This document shows positions 28,295 to 36,225 of a DNA stretch of 64,000 bases, in pieces (the stretch's first letter is position 1; each line of letters begins with the position of its first letter). Location of the stretch: NCBI GenBank assembly GCA_024958715.1, contig JANWUS010000021.1:1-64000 (forward strand), in the 5' to 3' direction. This DNA comes from Cyanobium sp. FGCU52 (GTDB taxonomy: Bacteria; Cyanobacteriota; Cyanobacteriia; PCC-6307; Cyanobiaceae). The translations under genes were made by a program, and so were the position numbers. The notes below the pieces were generated by a model. The model made no database searches. It saw only the letters and a program-made list of their open reading frames with translations, and was not told the DNA's origin.

Positions 28295-29386
28295 ATGTCC
28301 GGTTCCACTCCCCTGGCCCTGTTCAACGGCAGCTACCTCAGCCGCCGCCCCACCGGCATCGGGGTGGTGGCCCGCGATCTGGTCTCCGCCCTCGATCCCG
28401 CCCTGGTGCCGCTGCTCGATCCCCTCGGCCTCGGCCGGCCCGGCAGCCTGCCGATCCCCGACACCCTCTCGCCCGACCACGGTCGCCGCGGCCACTGGAA
28501 TCGGCTGGTCTGGACCCAGAACGAACTGCCGAAGCTGCTGCGCCGCCACGGCGTCCCCCTGCTGCTCTCGCCCCTGCCCGAGGCGCCGCTGCTGAAGGGG
28601 GTGCGCTCGGTGGTGCTGGCCCACGACCTGCTGCCGCTGCGCTATCCCCAGCTCACGCCCCTGCTGGCCTACCACCTGGCCTACGTGCCGCTGGTGCTGC
28701 ACCGGGCCGTAAGGGTGCTCTGCAACTCCGAGGCCACCGCGCGGGAAGTGCATGGCCGGCTCGGCGTTCCAGCCCGGCGCCTGGAGCCGATCCGGCTGGG
28801 CTTCGATCCGGGCCTTCTGCGGCCCCTGGGCCTGGAGCGGCAGCCCTTCTTCCTGGTGCTGGGCCGCCACGACCCCCACAAGAACCTGGAGCGGGCGCTG
28901 CGGGCCTTTGCGGCCGTGCCCGATCCGCAGGGAGACCTGCGCCTCAAGCTGGTGGGCCCGCACGACCGCCGCACCACCCCCCGCCTGCAGCGCCTCGCCG
29001 CCGAGCTGGGCATCGCCGGCCGCTGCGACTGGCTGCCTTGGGTGAGCGACGCCGAACGCCTGGAGCTGCTCAACCGCTGCCGCGGCCTGCTGCTGGTGAG
29101 CCTGTGGGAGGGCTTCGGCCTGCCGGCGCTGGAGGCGATGGCCTGCGGCGCCCCGGTGATCGCCGCCCGCGCCGGCGCCCTGCCCGAGGTGGTGGGCGAG
29201 GCGGGGCTGCTGGTGGATCCGCGCGATCCGGCCGCCATCGCCGCCGCTCTCTCCGACCTCGGCCGCGATGGGGCCCTGGCCCGTCAGCTGGCCGCCGCGG
29301 GACCGGCCCGGGCCGCCGGCTTCCGCTGGCAGGCCACCGCCGCCCAGGTCACGGCGGTGCTGGAGGCCTGCGTCAGAGGGCGCTGA
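28295..29386 (+). CDS. Family 4 glycosyltransferase (mannosyltransferase-like)
   Basis: A 363-residue GT4 enzyme. It has LSRRPTGIGVVARDLVSAL at the start, VRSVVLAHDLLPLRYP and RVLCNSEATAREV in the middle, LVLGRHDPHKNLERALRAF at the domain junction and WEGFGLPALEAMACGAPVIA at the donor site. This layout matches mannosyl- and rhamnosyltransferases of O-antigen clusters. It is the second gene of a two-gene operon and its end overlaps the convergent sulfotransferase gene by 14 bases. Confidence 0.82.
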   Translation: MSGSTPLALFNGSYLSRRPTGIGVVARDLVSALDPALVPLLDPLGLGRPGSLPIPDTLSPDHGRRGHWNRLVWTQNELPKLLRRHGVPLLLSPLPEAPLLKGVRSVVLAHDLLPLRYPQLTPLLAYHLAYVPLVLHRAVRVLCNSEATAREVHGRLGVPARRLEPIRLGFDPGLLRPLGLERQPFFLVLGRHDPHKNLERALRAFAAVPDPQGDLRLKLVGPHDRRTTPRLQRLAAELGIAGRCDWLPWVSDAERLELLNRCRGLLLVSLWEGFGLPALEAMACGAPVIAARAGALPEVVGEAGLLVDPRDPAAIAAALSDLGRDGALARQLAAAGPARAAGFRWQATAAQVTAVLEACVRGR

Positions 29387-30065
29387 GTCGGCTGTGCAGC
29401 TCCGGCCCCAGGCATCCACGCCGCAGCGAATGATCGAGGAAGCGGTAATCGGCGCGGTAGATGCGGCGGGCCCTGGCTTCCAGCTCCGGGTTGTAGAAGC
29501 AGGCGTAGGGGGGACAGTGACCGCTCTCGATGAGTGCCCTGAGGTCCTCGCGAGCGAGCAGGGCAGGGTCCGCCGCCGGGGGTTCGGCCTCCGCCCGGGC
29601 CGCCGCCGGCCGGTTGCCGCGAACCCGGAACGGCATCGCCACCTGGGTGCCGCAGAGCCCGTTCACGTGCTCGCGCAGCGGTTCGAGGTCGTCGGCATCG
29701 AACACCCGATCGAACCGCCACCAGCGGTAGCGACGGCGCTGGGGATGGAAGTGGACCTTGTCCACACAGCGGAACCCGTGGCGGTCGAGTTCGTCGACGA
29801 AATCGGCGAAGGTCTCGAGCCGGGCATCGGGACACAGTCGCAGCGAGGCCTCCCGGTAGCGGCTGTGCTCCACATACTTGTTGAGGTAGGCGCTCACCAG
29901 GCGCCGCAGCGGGTTGCGGAACACGATCAGCCGCTGCCGGTCCACGGGCCGGGTCCGGCTCTGCTCCACCTCCCAGGCGAAATCAGCGACACTGCGGCAG
30001 GAGGCCTTGGGCGAGGCGCAGATCACCAGGCGGTCGATGCGACTGACCAGAGCCCTCGGCGCCAT
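29373..30065 (-). CDS. Carbohydrate sulfotransferase-like protein
   Basis: A 230-residue protein resembling the sulfotransferase 2 family, which moves sulfate from PAPS to a sugar. The 5'-phosphosulfate loop fits RLVICASPKASCRSVADFAW and the 3'-phosphate site fits IVFRNPLRRLVSAYLNKY (R-N-P-x2-R-x2-S-x-Y). The start is fixed by GAGGAG a few bases before ATG; an earlier ATG at 30092 lacks this. Its place among glycosyltransferase genes suggests that the surface glycan is sulfated. Confidence 0.75.
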   Translation of the reverse strand: MAPRALVSRIDRLVICASPKASCRSVADFAWEVEQSRTRPVDRQRLIVFRNPLRRLVSAYLNKYVEHSRYREASLRLCPDARLETFADFVDELDRHGFRCVDKVHFHPQRRRYRWWRFDRVFDADDLEPLREHVNGLCGTQVAMPFRVRGNRPAAARAEAEPPAADPALLAREDLRALIESGHCPPYACFYNPELEARARRIYRADYRFLDHSLRRGCLGPELHSRLSAL

Positions 30066-30157
30066 GGATCTCCTCGAGGTGTGCTCGAACATTCATCGAG
30101 TTGTGGCTGAGATTACGCACCGGAACCGTTCCGGCGCCGAGCGGATCCCGGTCGCTC

Positions 30158-31018
30158 TCAGTCGCAGCCGATCACACCGGGGTCGGTCCGGGCTTCGGTA
30201 CGCACGGAGGCGTGGAGGCGTTGATCGACACCCCTGGGCAGGGCCACCCTCACCACCGTTCCGGTTCTGCGCCAGCGCAGGGCCGCCAGCAGCATCAGGC
30301 TCTCCCCCACCACCACCGTTCCCCGCCAGGACGGCAGCACCTGTTCGGGGGGGATGCGCAGGCAGCGGTCCCCCGCGGCCAGCGGCAGGGTCCAGGAGCG
30401 CTTGGCCTCCACCGGATGAGGGATCAGCCACCAGGGCCGCGGCAGGGCCGCGGCCTCCTGCTGCAGCCGCTCGACCCCGGGGGAATCGATGATCAGGGTC
30501 CCCCGCGGCGGCGGCAGCGGGACCTCCCGAGCGGCTTCCGGAGCCTCTGCGGGACGATCAAACAGGGGTCCCAGGTCGCGGCAGCGGAAGCGCGCGCACC
30601 AGGGGGCCCGCCAGTGCGGGGCGTCCGAGAACAGCCAGTAGTCGATCCCCTCCGGGAACGCCCGGGGATCGACCGCCCGGGGCGCATCGCGGTACTGATC
30701 CAGGCCATCGTCGAGCAGCACCAGCCGGCGGGAGCGAGCGGCGATCCGGCGCAGGGCCCGACCGGCGTTGCGGAGATGGGCCAGCCGCAGCTCCCGCACC
30801 GCTCCCGCCAGCGCCAGCGGCACCAGCAGCGCCAGGGTGAGGGGATGCACCGGCAGTCGCAGGGGCCAGAACCGGCGATCCTCCGGGCCCAGTCGCATGC
30901 GCCGCGGCTCCCAGATCAGCAGCTCCAGCCCGCCATCGCCGGCCTCCGCCGGCCGGCGCCGCAGCCGCCGCGCCGCCTCCAGATGCAGGGCGTTGCTCGC
31001 CAGCGTCAGACGGATCAC
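30158..31018 (-). CDS. Putative glycosyltransferase with sialyltransferase-like motifs
   Basis: A 286-residue soluble protein that I do not recognise by overall sequence. It has a D-D-G triplet in LVLLDDGLDQYRDAP (residues 103-105) and an H-P pair in WWLIPHPVEAKRSW (201-202). An acidic D/E-D/E-G motif and an H-P motif about 100 residues apart are the hallmarks of bacterial sialyltransferases of families GT38 and GT52, which use CMP-sugars. No CMP-sialate gene is present, but the CMP-KDO pathway is, so CMP-KDO is a possible donor. The GTG start overlaps the preceding stop by four bases, placing it last in a four-gene coupled operon. Confidence 0.6.
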   Translation of the reverse strand: MIRLTLASNALHLEAARRLRRRPAEAGDGGLELLIWEPRRMRLGPEDRRFWPLRLPVHPLTLALLVPLALAGAVRELRLAHLRNAGRALRRIAARSRRLVLLDDGLDQYRDAPRAVDPRAFPEGIDYWLFSDAPHWRAPWCARFRCRDLGPLFDRPAEAPEAAREVPLPPPRGTLIIDSPGVERLQQEAAALPRPWWLIPHPVEAKRSWTLPLAAGDRCLRIPPEQVLPSWRGTVVVGESLMLLAALRWRRTGTVVRVALPRGVDQRLHASVRTEARTDPGVIGCD

Positions 31019-32007
31019 CGCTGGCCCAGCGAGCGCCGCATCCCCTCCAGGCGTCCCCGGCCCAGGCCCAGCACCAGCACCGGCAGGTGCAGCAGCTGGC
31101 GGCCCGTGCGCCACCAGAGGCGGTGCCACCAGCGCACTGCCCAGCGCCCCTGCCGCGAGGGGGGCACGAGCTTGGGGGGCAGCTCCGAGAGGAACACCTC
31201 CGGGATGGCCAGGAAGCAGCTCCAGAAGGCCATGCGTCGGGCATGGTCGATCTCGTCGGCCGTCTCGGCGGAGGGGCGCGGCACGGAAGCGCCGACCACC
31301 CGCCAGACTCCCGGCGCCGTCTGCTCGTAGACGCTGGCGGGGGTGCGCGCGCCCCAGGGGTTGTGGGCCGCGAGCAGGCGGTTGCCCAGCCGCGAGGAGC
31401 GCATCGTCGCCAGGCCCAGGCTGCGGCGCAGGGCCTGGCCTTCGCCGGCCCGCGGCTGGCCCATGCGCTCCTCGTTGGAGTGCTCGATCACCCCGATCGC
31501 CCCCTCCGGGATCGGGCCGAGCGTCCAGCCCTGCTGCACCTCCAGCCGGGCGCGCAGATCCTTGTCCTCGAAGCCCCAGCCGCGCAGGAACTCGTTGAAG
31601 CCGCCCACGGCGGCGAAGGTGTCCCGCTCCATCAGGAACTGGCCGTAGCGGCCCTCGCCGCCCTGGCCCACCCACACCGGCCCCGCCGCCAGCAGCGCCC
31701 CCGGATCCAGCGCCTCGGTGGGCCAGCAGTCGGCGTCCATCCGCATCAGCCAAAGGCCGCTCGCCTGGCCCAGGGCGAAGTTGTAGGCGCGGGAGGGATT
31801 CCAGCGGGGCTCCCCCTCCACCCGCAGCAGCCGCAGGCGCGGATCGGGCGGCAACTCCTCGCGGCGCAGGGGCTCCCGGCTGCTCCAGTCCACGATCAGG
31901 TGCTCGTCGTGGTGGGGCCAGGCGGCCACCCGTGGCGCGGTGGCCAGCAGGTGCTCGCGACGGTTCATGCAGACGGTGACGACGCTCAGACGCGGCCGCT
32001 CGCTCAT
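31015..32007 (-). CDS. Family 2/7 glycosyltransferase, copy 1
   Basis: A 330-residue GT-A enzyme starting SVVTVCMNRREHLLATAPR, with the metal site LMRMDADCWPTEAL and a C-terminal galactosyltransferase-type segment GGFNEFLRGWGFEDKDLRAR, the layout of chondroitin-synthase-like transferases. A paralog is directly upstream. Both end in a basic, Trp-rich segment (RWWHRLWWRTGRQLLHLPV) that may dock on the membrane. It starts with ATG overlapping the upstream stop (ATGA). Confidence 0.82.
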   Translation of the reverse strand: MSERPRLSVVTVCMNRREHLLATAPRVAAWPHHDEHLIVDWSSREPLRREELPPDPRLRLLRVEGEPRWNPSRAYNFALGQASGLWLMRMDADCWPTEALDPGALLAAGPVWVGQGGEGRYGQFLMERDTFAAVGGFNEFLRGWGFEDKDLRARLEVQQGWTLGPIPEGAIGVIEHSNEERMGQPRAGEGQALRRSLGLATMRSSRLGNRLLAAHNPWGARTPASVYEQTAPGVWRVVGASVPRPSAETADEIDHARRMAFWSCFLAIPEVFLSELPPKLVPPSRQGRWAVRWWHRLWWRTGRQLLHLPVLVLGLGRGRLEGMRRSLGQR

Positions 32008-32993
32008 GGCGCCCGCCTCCGCCCGGCCGTGAGCAGGGCCTGAGCCCCCGCCAGGGCCTGCACCGGCAGCAGCACCAGGCGGCGGCCGGTGTGCCACCAG
32101 AGCCGGTGCCACCAGCGCACCGGCCAGCGCCCTCCCCGCTCCGGTGGGAACAGGCTGTACGGCATCGCTTCCAGTCCCACCTCGGGAATCACCAGGAACG
32201 CCCCCCAGAAGGTCATGCGCCGCACGTGCTCCAGTTCCGCCGCCACCTCGGCCGGCGGCCGCGGCAGGGACTCCGGCTCCAGCCGCCAAAGATCCGGCGC
32301 CGTCTCCCGGTAGCGCGATCGGGGGCTGTCCGCGGACCACGGGCAGTGGGCCGCCACCAGCCGGTTGGCCATCCGGGTGGCCCGCATCGCCGCCTGACCG
32401 CGGGCCGCCTCCAGGCCGCTGCGTCGGGCGGCCCTCCCCTGCCCGGCGCGCTCCTCATCGCCGTGCTCGATCACCGCCAGCCAGTCGGGGGGGATCACGG
32501 CCGGGTCGTGGCCGGTGCGCAGCCGCAGCCGGGCCTGCAGGTCCTTGTCGTCGAAGCCGTAGCCCACCATCAGCTCGTCGAAGCCCCCCACCGCCGCCAC
32601 CAGCGCCGCATCCAGGAGCAGCTGGCCCTTGCGGCCCTCCGGGCCGCTGCCGAACGCGCAGAGCAGGCCGCTGCCGGGCAGCCGCAGCGCCGGATCGTCC
32701 GGGTCGAAGCGCTCCGTCGGCCAGGCGTCGGCATCGAGCTTCAGCACTCGCTTGCCCCGGGCCCGCGCCAGGGCGAAGTTGTAGGCACGGCAGAGGTTCC
32801 AGCGGCCCTCCCCCTCCACCCGCAGCAGCCGCAGGCGCGGATCAGGCGGCAGATCCTCGCGGAGCAGCGGCTCGCGGCTGCTCCAGTCGACGATCAGGTG
32901 CTCGTGATGGTGGGGCCAGGCGGCCAGGCGGGGCGCGGTGGCGAGCAGGTGCTCGCGCCGGTTCATGCAGACGGTGACGACACTCAGTCCCAC
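32004..32993 (-). CDS. Family 2/7 glycosyltransferase, copy 2
   Basis: A 329-residue paralog of the next gene, sharing LSVVTVCMNRREHLLATAPR, VDWSSREPL, LKLDADAWPTERFDP as metal site, GGFDELMVGYGFDDKDLQAR and the closing RWWHRLWWHTGRRLVLLPV. The GTG start is taken within the last codons of the upstream family-8-like gene (ten-base overlap); a start 33 bases upstream is possible but adds non-family residues. Two adjacent copies could add two similar residues in the same repeat unit. Confidence 0.82.
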   Translation of the reverse strand: MGLSVVTVCMNRREHLLATAPRLAAWPHHHEHLIVDWSSREPLLREDLPPDPRLRLLRVEGEGRWNLCRAYNFALARARGKRVLKLDADAWPTERFDPDDPALRLPGSGLLCAFGSGPEGRKGQLLLDAALVAAVGGFDELMVGYGFDDKDLQARLRLRTGHDPAVIPPDWLAVIEHGDEERAGQGRAARRSGLEAARGQAAMRATRMANRLVAAHCPWSADSPRSRYRETAPDLWRLEPESLPRPPAEVAAELEHVRRMTFWGAFLVIPEVGLEAMPYSLFPPERGGRWPVRWWHRLWWHTGRRLVLLPVQALAGAQALLTAGRRRAP

Positions 32994-33703
32994 AGACCCA
33001 TGGCATCGTCGCGTGCGCGGTACCACTCCGCCGCCAGCACGCCGCCCATGGCGAACTGCTCCCGGAACCAGGGTCCGCCCAGGGTCCAGTGCAGCAGGGT
33101 CGGTCCCCCCTGCTCAGCGCTGGCGTCCGGAGCGGGCTGCACGTCCACCAGATGGTTCCAGCGGTCGGGCAGGGCGCCGATCTCGTGGTCGCCCGCCAGC
33201 CAGTGGAAGCGATGCAGCTCCAGGCCGGTGGCCGTGTTCACGTAGTCGGGGGTAAGGGCGGTGCAGCGCTCGCAGTTCAGCAGCATCAGCGAGCTCCAGT
33301 TCTTCTTGGGATAGGCGCTCTGCACCTCGCCGAGGAACTTCACGGTCTCGCCCGGCACGTGCTCGTGCTGGACGCATTGCACGGCATAGGCCGCATCGCG
33401 CGCCTGCCACAGCTCGGCGATATCGCCGCGGCAGAGCATGTCGCAGTCCATGAAGATCGCCCAGCCGCCGTAGCTGCAGAGGTGAGGCACCAGGAAGCGG
33501 GTGAAGGAGAAGGCCGTGCTCTGCTTCGGATCCCGTTCCCTGCGGTACAGACCCTGGTTCTCCAGCTGGGGCGTGACCAGGGGCGTGATCGCCAGCGGCA
33601 GGCTGCTGTGCTGGTACAGGCTGTCGATCAGCACATTGGTGGCCGCCCGCTCGCGGGGGTCGTAGCCGATGAAGATCCGGATCGGTGCGGCGGAAGGTTC
33701 CAT
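32984..33703 (-). CDS. Family 8-like glycosyltransferase, copy B
   Basis: A 239-residue protein almost parallel to the one at 25251-25958: IRIFIGYDPRERAATNVLID, GWAIFMDCDMLCRGDIAELW, ALTPDYVNTATGLELHRF, WNHLVDVQP and LLHWTLGGPWFREQ. It leads a chain of four overlapping genes (this one, two GT2 copies and the sialyltransferase-like gene), which suggests one glycan branch built in order. It is divergent from pcrA, with 113 bases between the starts. Confidence 0.8.
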   Translation of the reverse strand: MEPSAAPIRIFIGYDPRERAATNVLIDSLYQHSSLPLAITPLVTPQLENQGLYRRERDPKQSTAFSFTRFLVPHLCSYGGWAIFMDCDMLCRGDIAELWQARDAAYAVQCVQHEHVPGETVKFLGEVQSAYPKKNWSSLMLLNCERCTALTPDYVNTATGLELHRFHWLAGDHEIGALPDRWNHLVDVQPAPDASAEQGGPTLLHWTLGGPWFREQFAMGGVLAAEWYRARDDAMGLWD

Positions 33704-33816
33704 CGGCGTCAGGCGCTGCGGGCAATTTACGCGGGCCCCGTGCGGCCCCCGGCACCGTCGCCGCACCGGAGCCATTGTGTCAAAGGCAAGGAACAGCACC
33801 GTTACAGTGCGAGGGC

Positions 33817-36225
33817 ATGAGCTTCCTGGCCGGCCTCAACGACGCCCAGCGCCGGGCGGTGGATCATCGCGACGGGCCCCTGCTCGTGGTGGCGGGCGCC
33901 GGCAGCGGCAAGACCCGCGCCCTCACCCATCGCATCGGCCACCTGATCGGCCACCACGGCGTCGATCCGAACGAGCTGCTGGCGGTCACCTTCACCAACA
34001 AGGCGGCCCGCGAGATGAAGGAGCGGCTGGAGCTGCTGCTGGCCCAGCGGCTGGCCCAGAGCCAGTTCGGCCAGCCCCTGGCCACCCTGTCCCCGCACGA
34101 GCAGAAGCAGCTGCGCAGCCGCATCTACCGCGAGGTGATCAAGGACCTCTGGATCGGCACCTTCCACGCCCTGTTCGCCCGCCTGCTGCGCTTCGACATC
34201 GACAAGCTGCGCGACCCGGAGGGCCTCAGCTGGACCCGCCAGTTCTCGATCTACGACGAGAGCGACGCCCAGACGCTGGTGAAGGAGATCGTGACCCAGG
34301 AGCTGGGCCTCGATCCCAAGCGCTTCGAGCCCAAAAAGGTGCGCTGGGCGATCAGCAACGCCAAGAACCAGGGCTGGCTGCCGGAGGAGATGGAGGCCAA
34401 GGCCGAGGGCCAGCGCGGACGCAAGGAGGCCGAGGCCTACCGGCTCTACCGCCGCGCCCTGGCGGCCAACAACGCCCTCGACTTCGACGACCTGCTGCTG
34501 CTGCCGGTGCAGCTGCTGCGCCAGAACGAGCAGATCCGCAGCTACTGGCACCGCCGCTTCCGCCACGTGCTGGTGGATGAGTATCAGGACACCAACCGCA
34601 CCCAGTACGACCTGATCAAGCTGCTGGTGGCCGACGGCCGCGACCCGGCCGAGTTCGCCGACTGGCAGGGCCGCTCGGTGTTCGTGGTCGGCGACGCCGA
34701 CCAGAGCATCTACAGCTTCCGGGCCGCCGACTTCCGCATCCTGATGGGCTTCCAGGACGACTTCGGCGACGGCGCGACCGACGAGGCCACCCGCACGATG
34801 GTGAAGCTGGAGGAGAACTACCGCTCCACCGCCACGATCCTGGCGGCGGCCAATGCGCTGATCGCCCACAACAGCGAGCGCATCGACAAGATCCTGCGCC
34901 CCACCCGCGGCGAAGGCGAGCCGATCACCCTCACCCGCTGCGACGACGAGATCGCCGAGGCCGAGGCGGTGGTGCACCGCATGCGCATGCTCGACGCGGC
35001 CCACCCCGACCTGCGCTGGGGCGACATGGCGGTGCTCTACCGCACCAACGCCCAGAGCCGGGCGATGGAGGAATCGCTGGTGCGCTGGGGCATTCCCTAC
35101 CTCGTGGTGGGCGGCCTGCGCTTCTACGACCGGCGGGAGATCAAGGACATCCTGGCCTACCTGCGCCTGCTGGTGAATCCGGCCGACACCGTGAGCCTGC
35201 TGCGGGTGCTGAACGTGCCGCGGCGCGGCATCGGCAAGACCACGATCGAAAGGCTCACCGATGCCGCGGGCCAGCTGGGCCTGCCGCTGTGGGAGGTGGT
35301 GAGCGATGCCGAGGCGGTGCGCTCCCTGGGGGGTCGCTCGGCCAAGGGGCTGCTGCAGTTCTGTGAACTGATCAACGATCTGCAGCGTCGCGCCCAGGAC
35401 GCCCCACCCTCGGAGCTGGTGCAGCGGGTGATGGAGCAGAGCGGCTACCTGGCGGAGCTGATCGCCGATGGCACCGACGAGTCGGAGGACCGGCGCCGCA
35501 ACCTCAACGAACTGGTCAACGCCGCCCTGCAGTACCAGGAGGAGAACGAGGAGGGATCGCTGGAGGGCTTCCTCGCTTCCGCCGCCCTGGCCAGCGACGC
35601 CGATTCCAAGGACACGGAGTCCGACCGGGTGACGCTGATGACGCTCCATGCCAGCAAGGGGCTGGAGTTCCCGGTGGTGTTCCTGGTGGGGCTGGAGCAG
35701 GGCCTGTTCCCGAGCTACCGCTCCCTCGACGATCCGGCCGCCCTGGAGGAGGAGCGCCGCCTCTGCTACGTGGGCGTGACCCGGGCCAAGGAGCGCCTGT
35801 TCCTCTCCCACGCCAGCGAGCGGCGGCTGTGGGGGGGCATGCGCGAACCGGCGGTGCCCTCGGTGTTTCTGTCGGAGCTGCCCGCTGATCTGCTGCAGGG
35901 CGACGTGCCCGGAAGCGGCGGCGCCGCGATCCGCCGGGAGCAGCGCCTCGAGCGGCTCACCCGCGTCGACCGGGCGGAGAGCCGGCGGGTGCAGAGCGGT
36001 GGTGAGGGCGGCGTCCCCGCCAATGCGGTGCGCCGCCGTGCCGCCGCGCGCCCCTGGGCCGTGGGCGATCGGCTGCGCCACGCCGCCTTCGGCGAGGGCC
36101 ACGTCACCCACCTGTTCGGCAGCGGCGAGAAGGTGTCGATCGCGGTGAAGTTCGAGGGCATGGGGCCCAAGATCCTCGATCCGCGGCTAGCGCCGATCGA
36201 ACCGATCCCGGGCGGCAGCGCTTGA
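33817..36225 (+). CDS. pcrA: UvrD/PcrA-type DNA helicase
   Basis: A superfamily 1A helicase of 802 residues that unwinds DNA in repair and replication restart. Walker A is AGAGSGKT at 26-33, the DExx box VDEYQDTN near 253-260, followed by VVGDADQSIYSFRAAD, the LEENYRST motif, LMTLHASKGLEFPVV and VGVTRAKERLF near 650. The C-terminal 60 residues form a small basic domain ending HAAFGEGHVTHLFGSGEKVS, seen in PcrA. It is a housekeeping gene embedded in the glycan block. The stop overlaps the next gene by four bases. Confidence 0.95.
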   Translation: MSFLAGLNDAQRRAVDHRDGPLLVVAGAGSGKTRALTHRIGHLIGHHGVDPNELLAVTFTNKAAREMKERLELLLAQRLAQSQFGQPLATLSPHEQKQLRSRIYREVIKDLWIGTFHALFARLLRFDIDKLRDPEGLSWTRQFSIYDESDAQTLVKEIVTQELGLDPKRFEPKKVRWAISNAKNQGWLPEEMEAKAEGQRGRKEAEAYRLYRRALAANNALDFDDLLLLPVQLLRQNEQIRSYWHRRFRHVLVDEYQDTNRTQYDLIKLLVADGRDPAEFADWQGRSVFVVGDADQSIYSFRAADFRILMGFQDDFGDGATDEATRTMVKLEENYRSTATILAAANALIAHNSERIDKILRPTRGEGEPITLTRCDDEIAEAEAVVHRMRMLDAAHPDLRWGDMAVLYRTNAQSRAMEESLVRWGIPYLVVGGLRFYDRREIKDILAYLRLLVNPADTVSLLRVLNVPRRGIGKTTIERLTDAAGQLGLPLWEVVSDAEAVRSLGGRSAKGLLQFCELINDLQRRAQDAPPSELVQRVMEQSGYLAELIADGTDESEDRRRNLNELVNAALQYQEENEEGSLEGFLASAALASDADSKDTESDRVTLMTLHASKGLEFPVVFLVGLEQGLFPSYRSLDDPAALEEERRLCYVGVTRAKERLFLSHASERRLWGGMREPAVPSVFLSELPADLLQGDVPGSGGAAIRREQRLERLTRVDRAESRRVQSGGEGGVPANAVRRRAAARPWAVGDRLRHAAFGEGHVTHLFGSGEKVSIAVKFEGMGPKILDPRLAPIEPIPGGSA

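Noticed and set aside
33784-33808. TTACAGT as -10 box for pcrA
   Set aside because: It is only eight bases before the ATG and has no properly spaced partner.
33802-36111. Long open frame (769 codons) on the minus strand opposite pcrA
   Set aside because: It is antisense to a clear helicase, rich in His, Gln and Ala from GC-biased codons, and lacks any motif.
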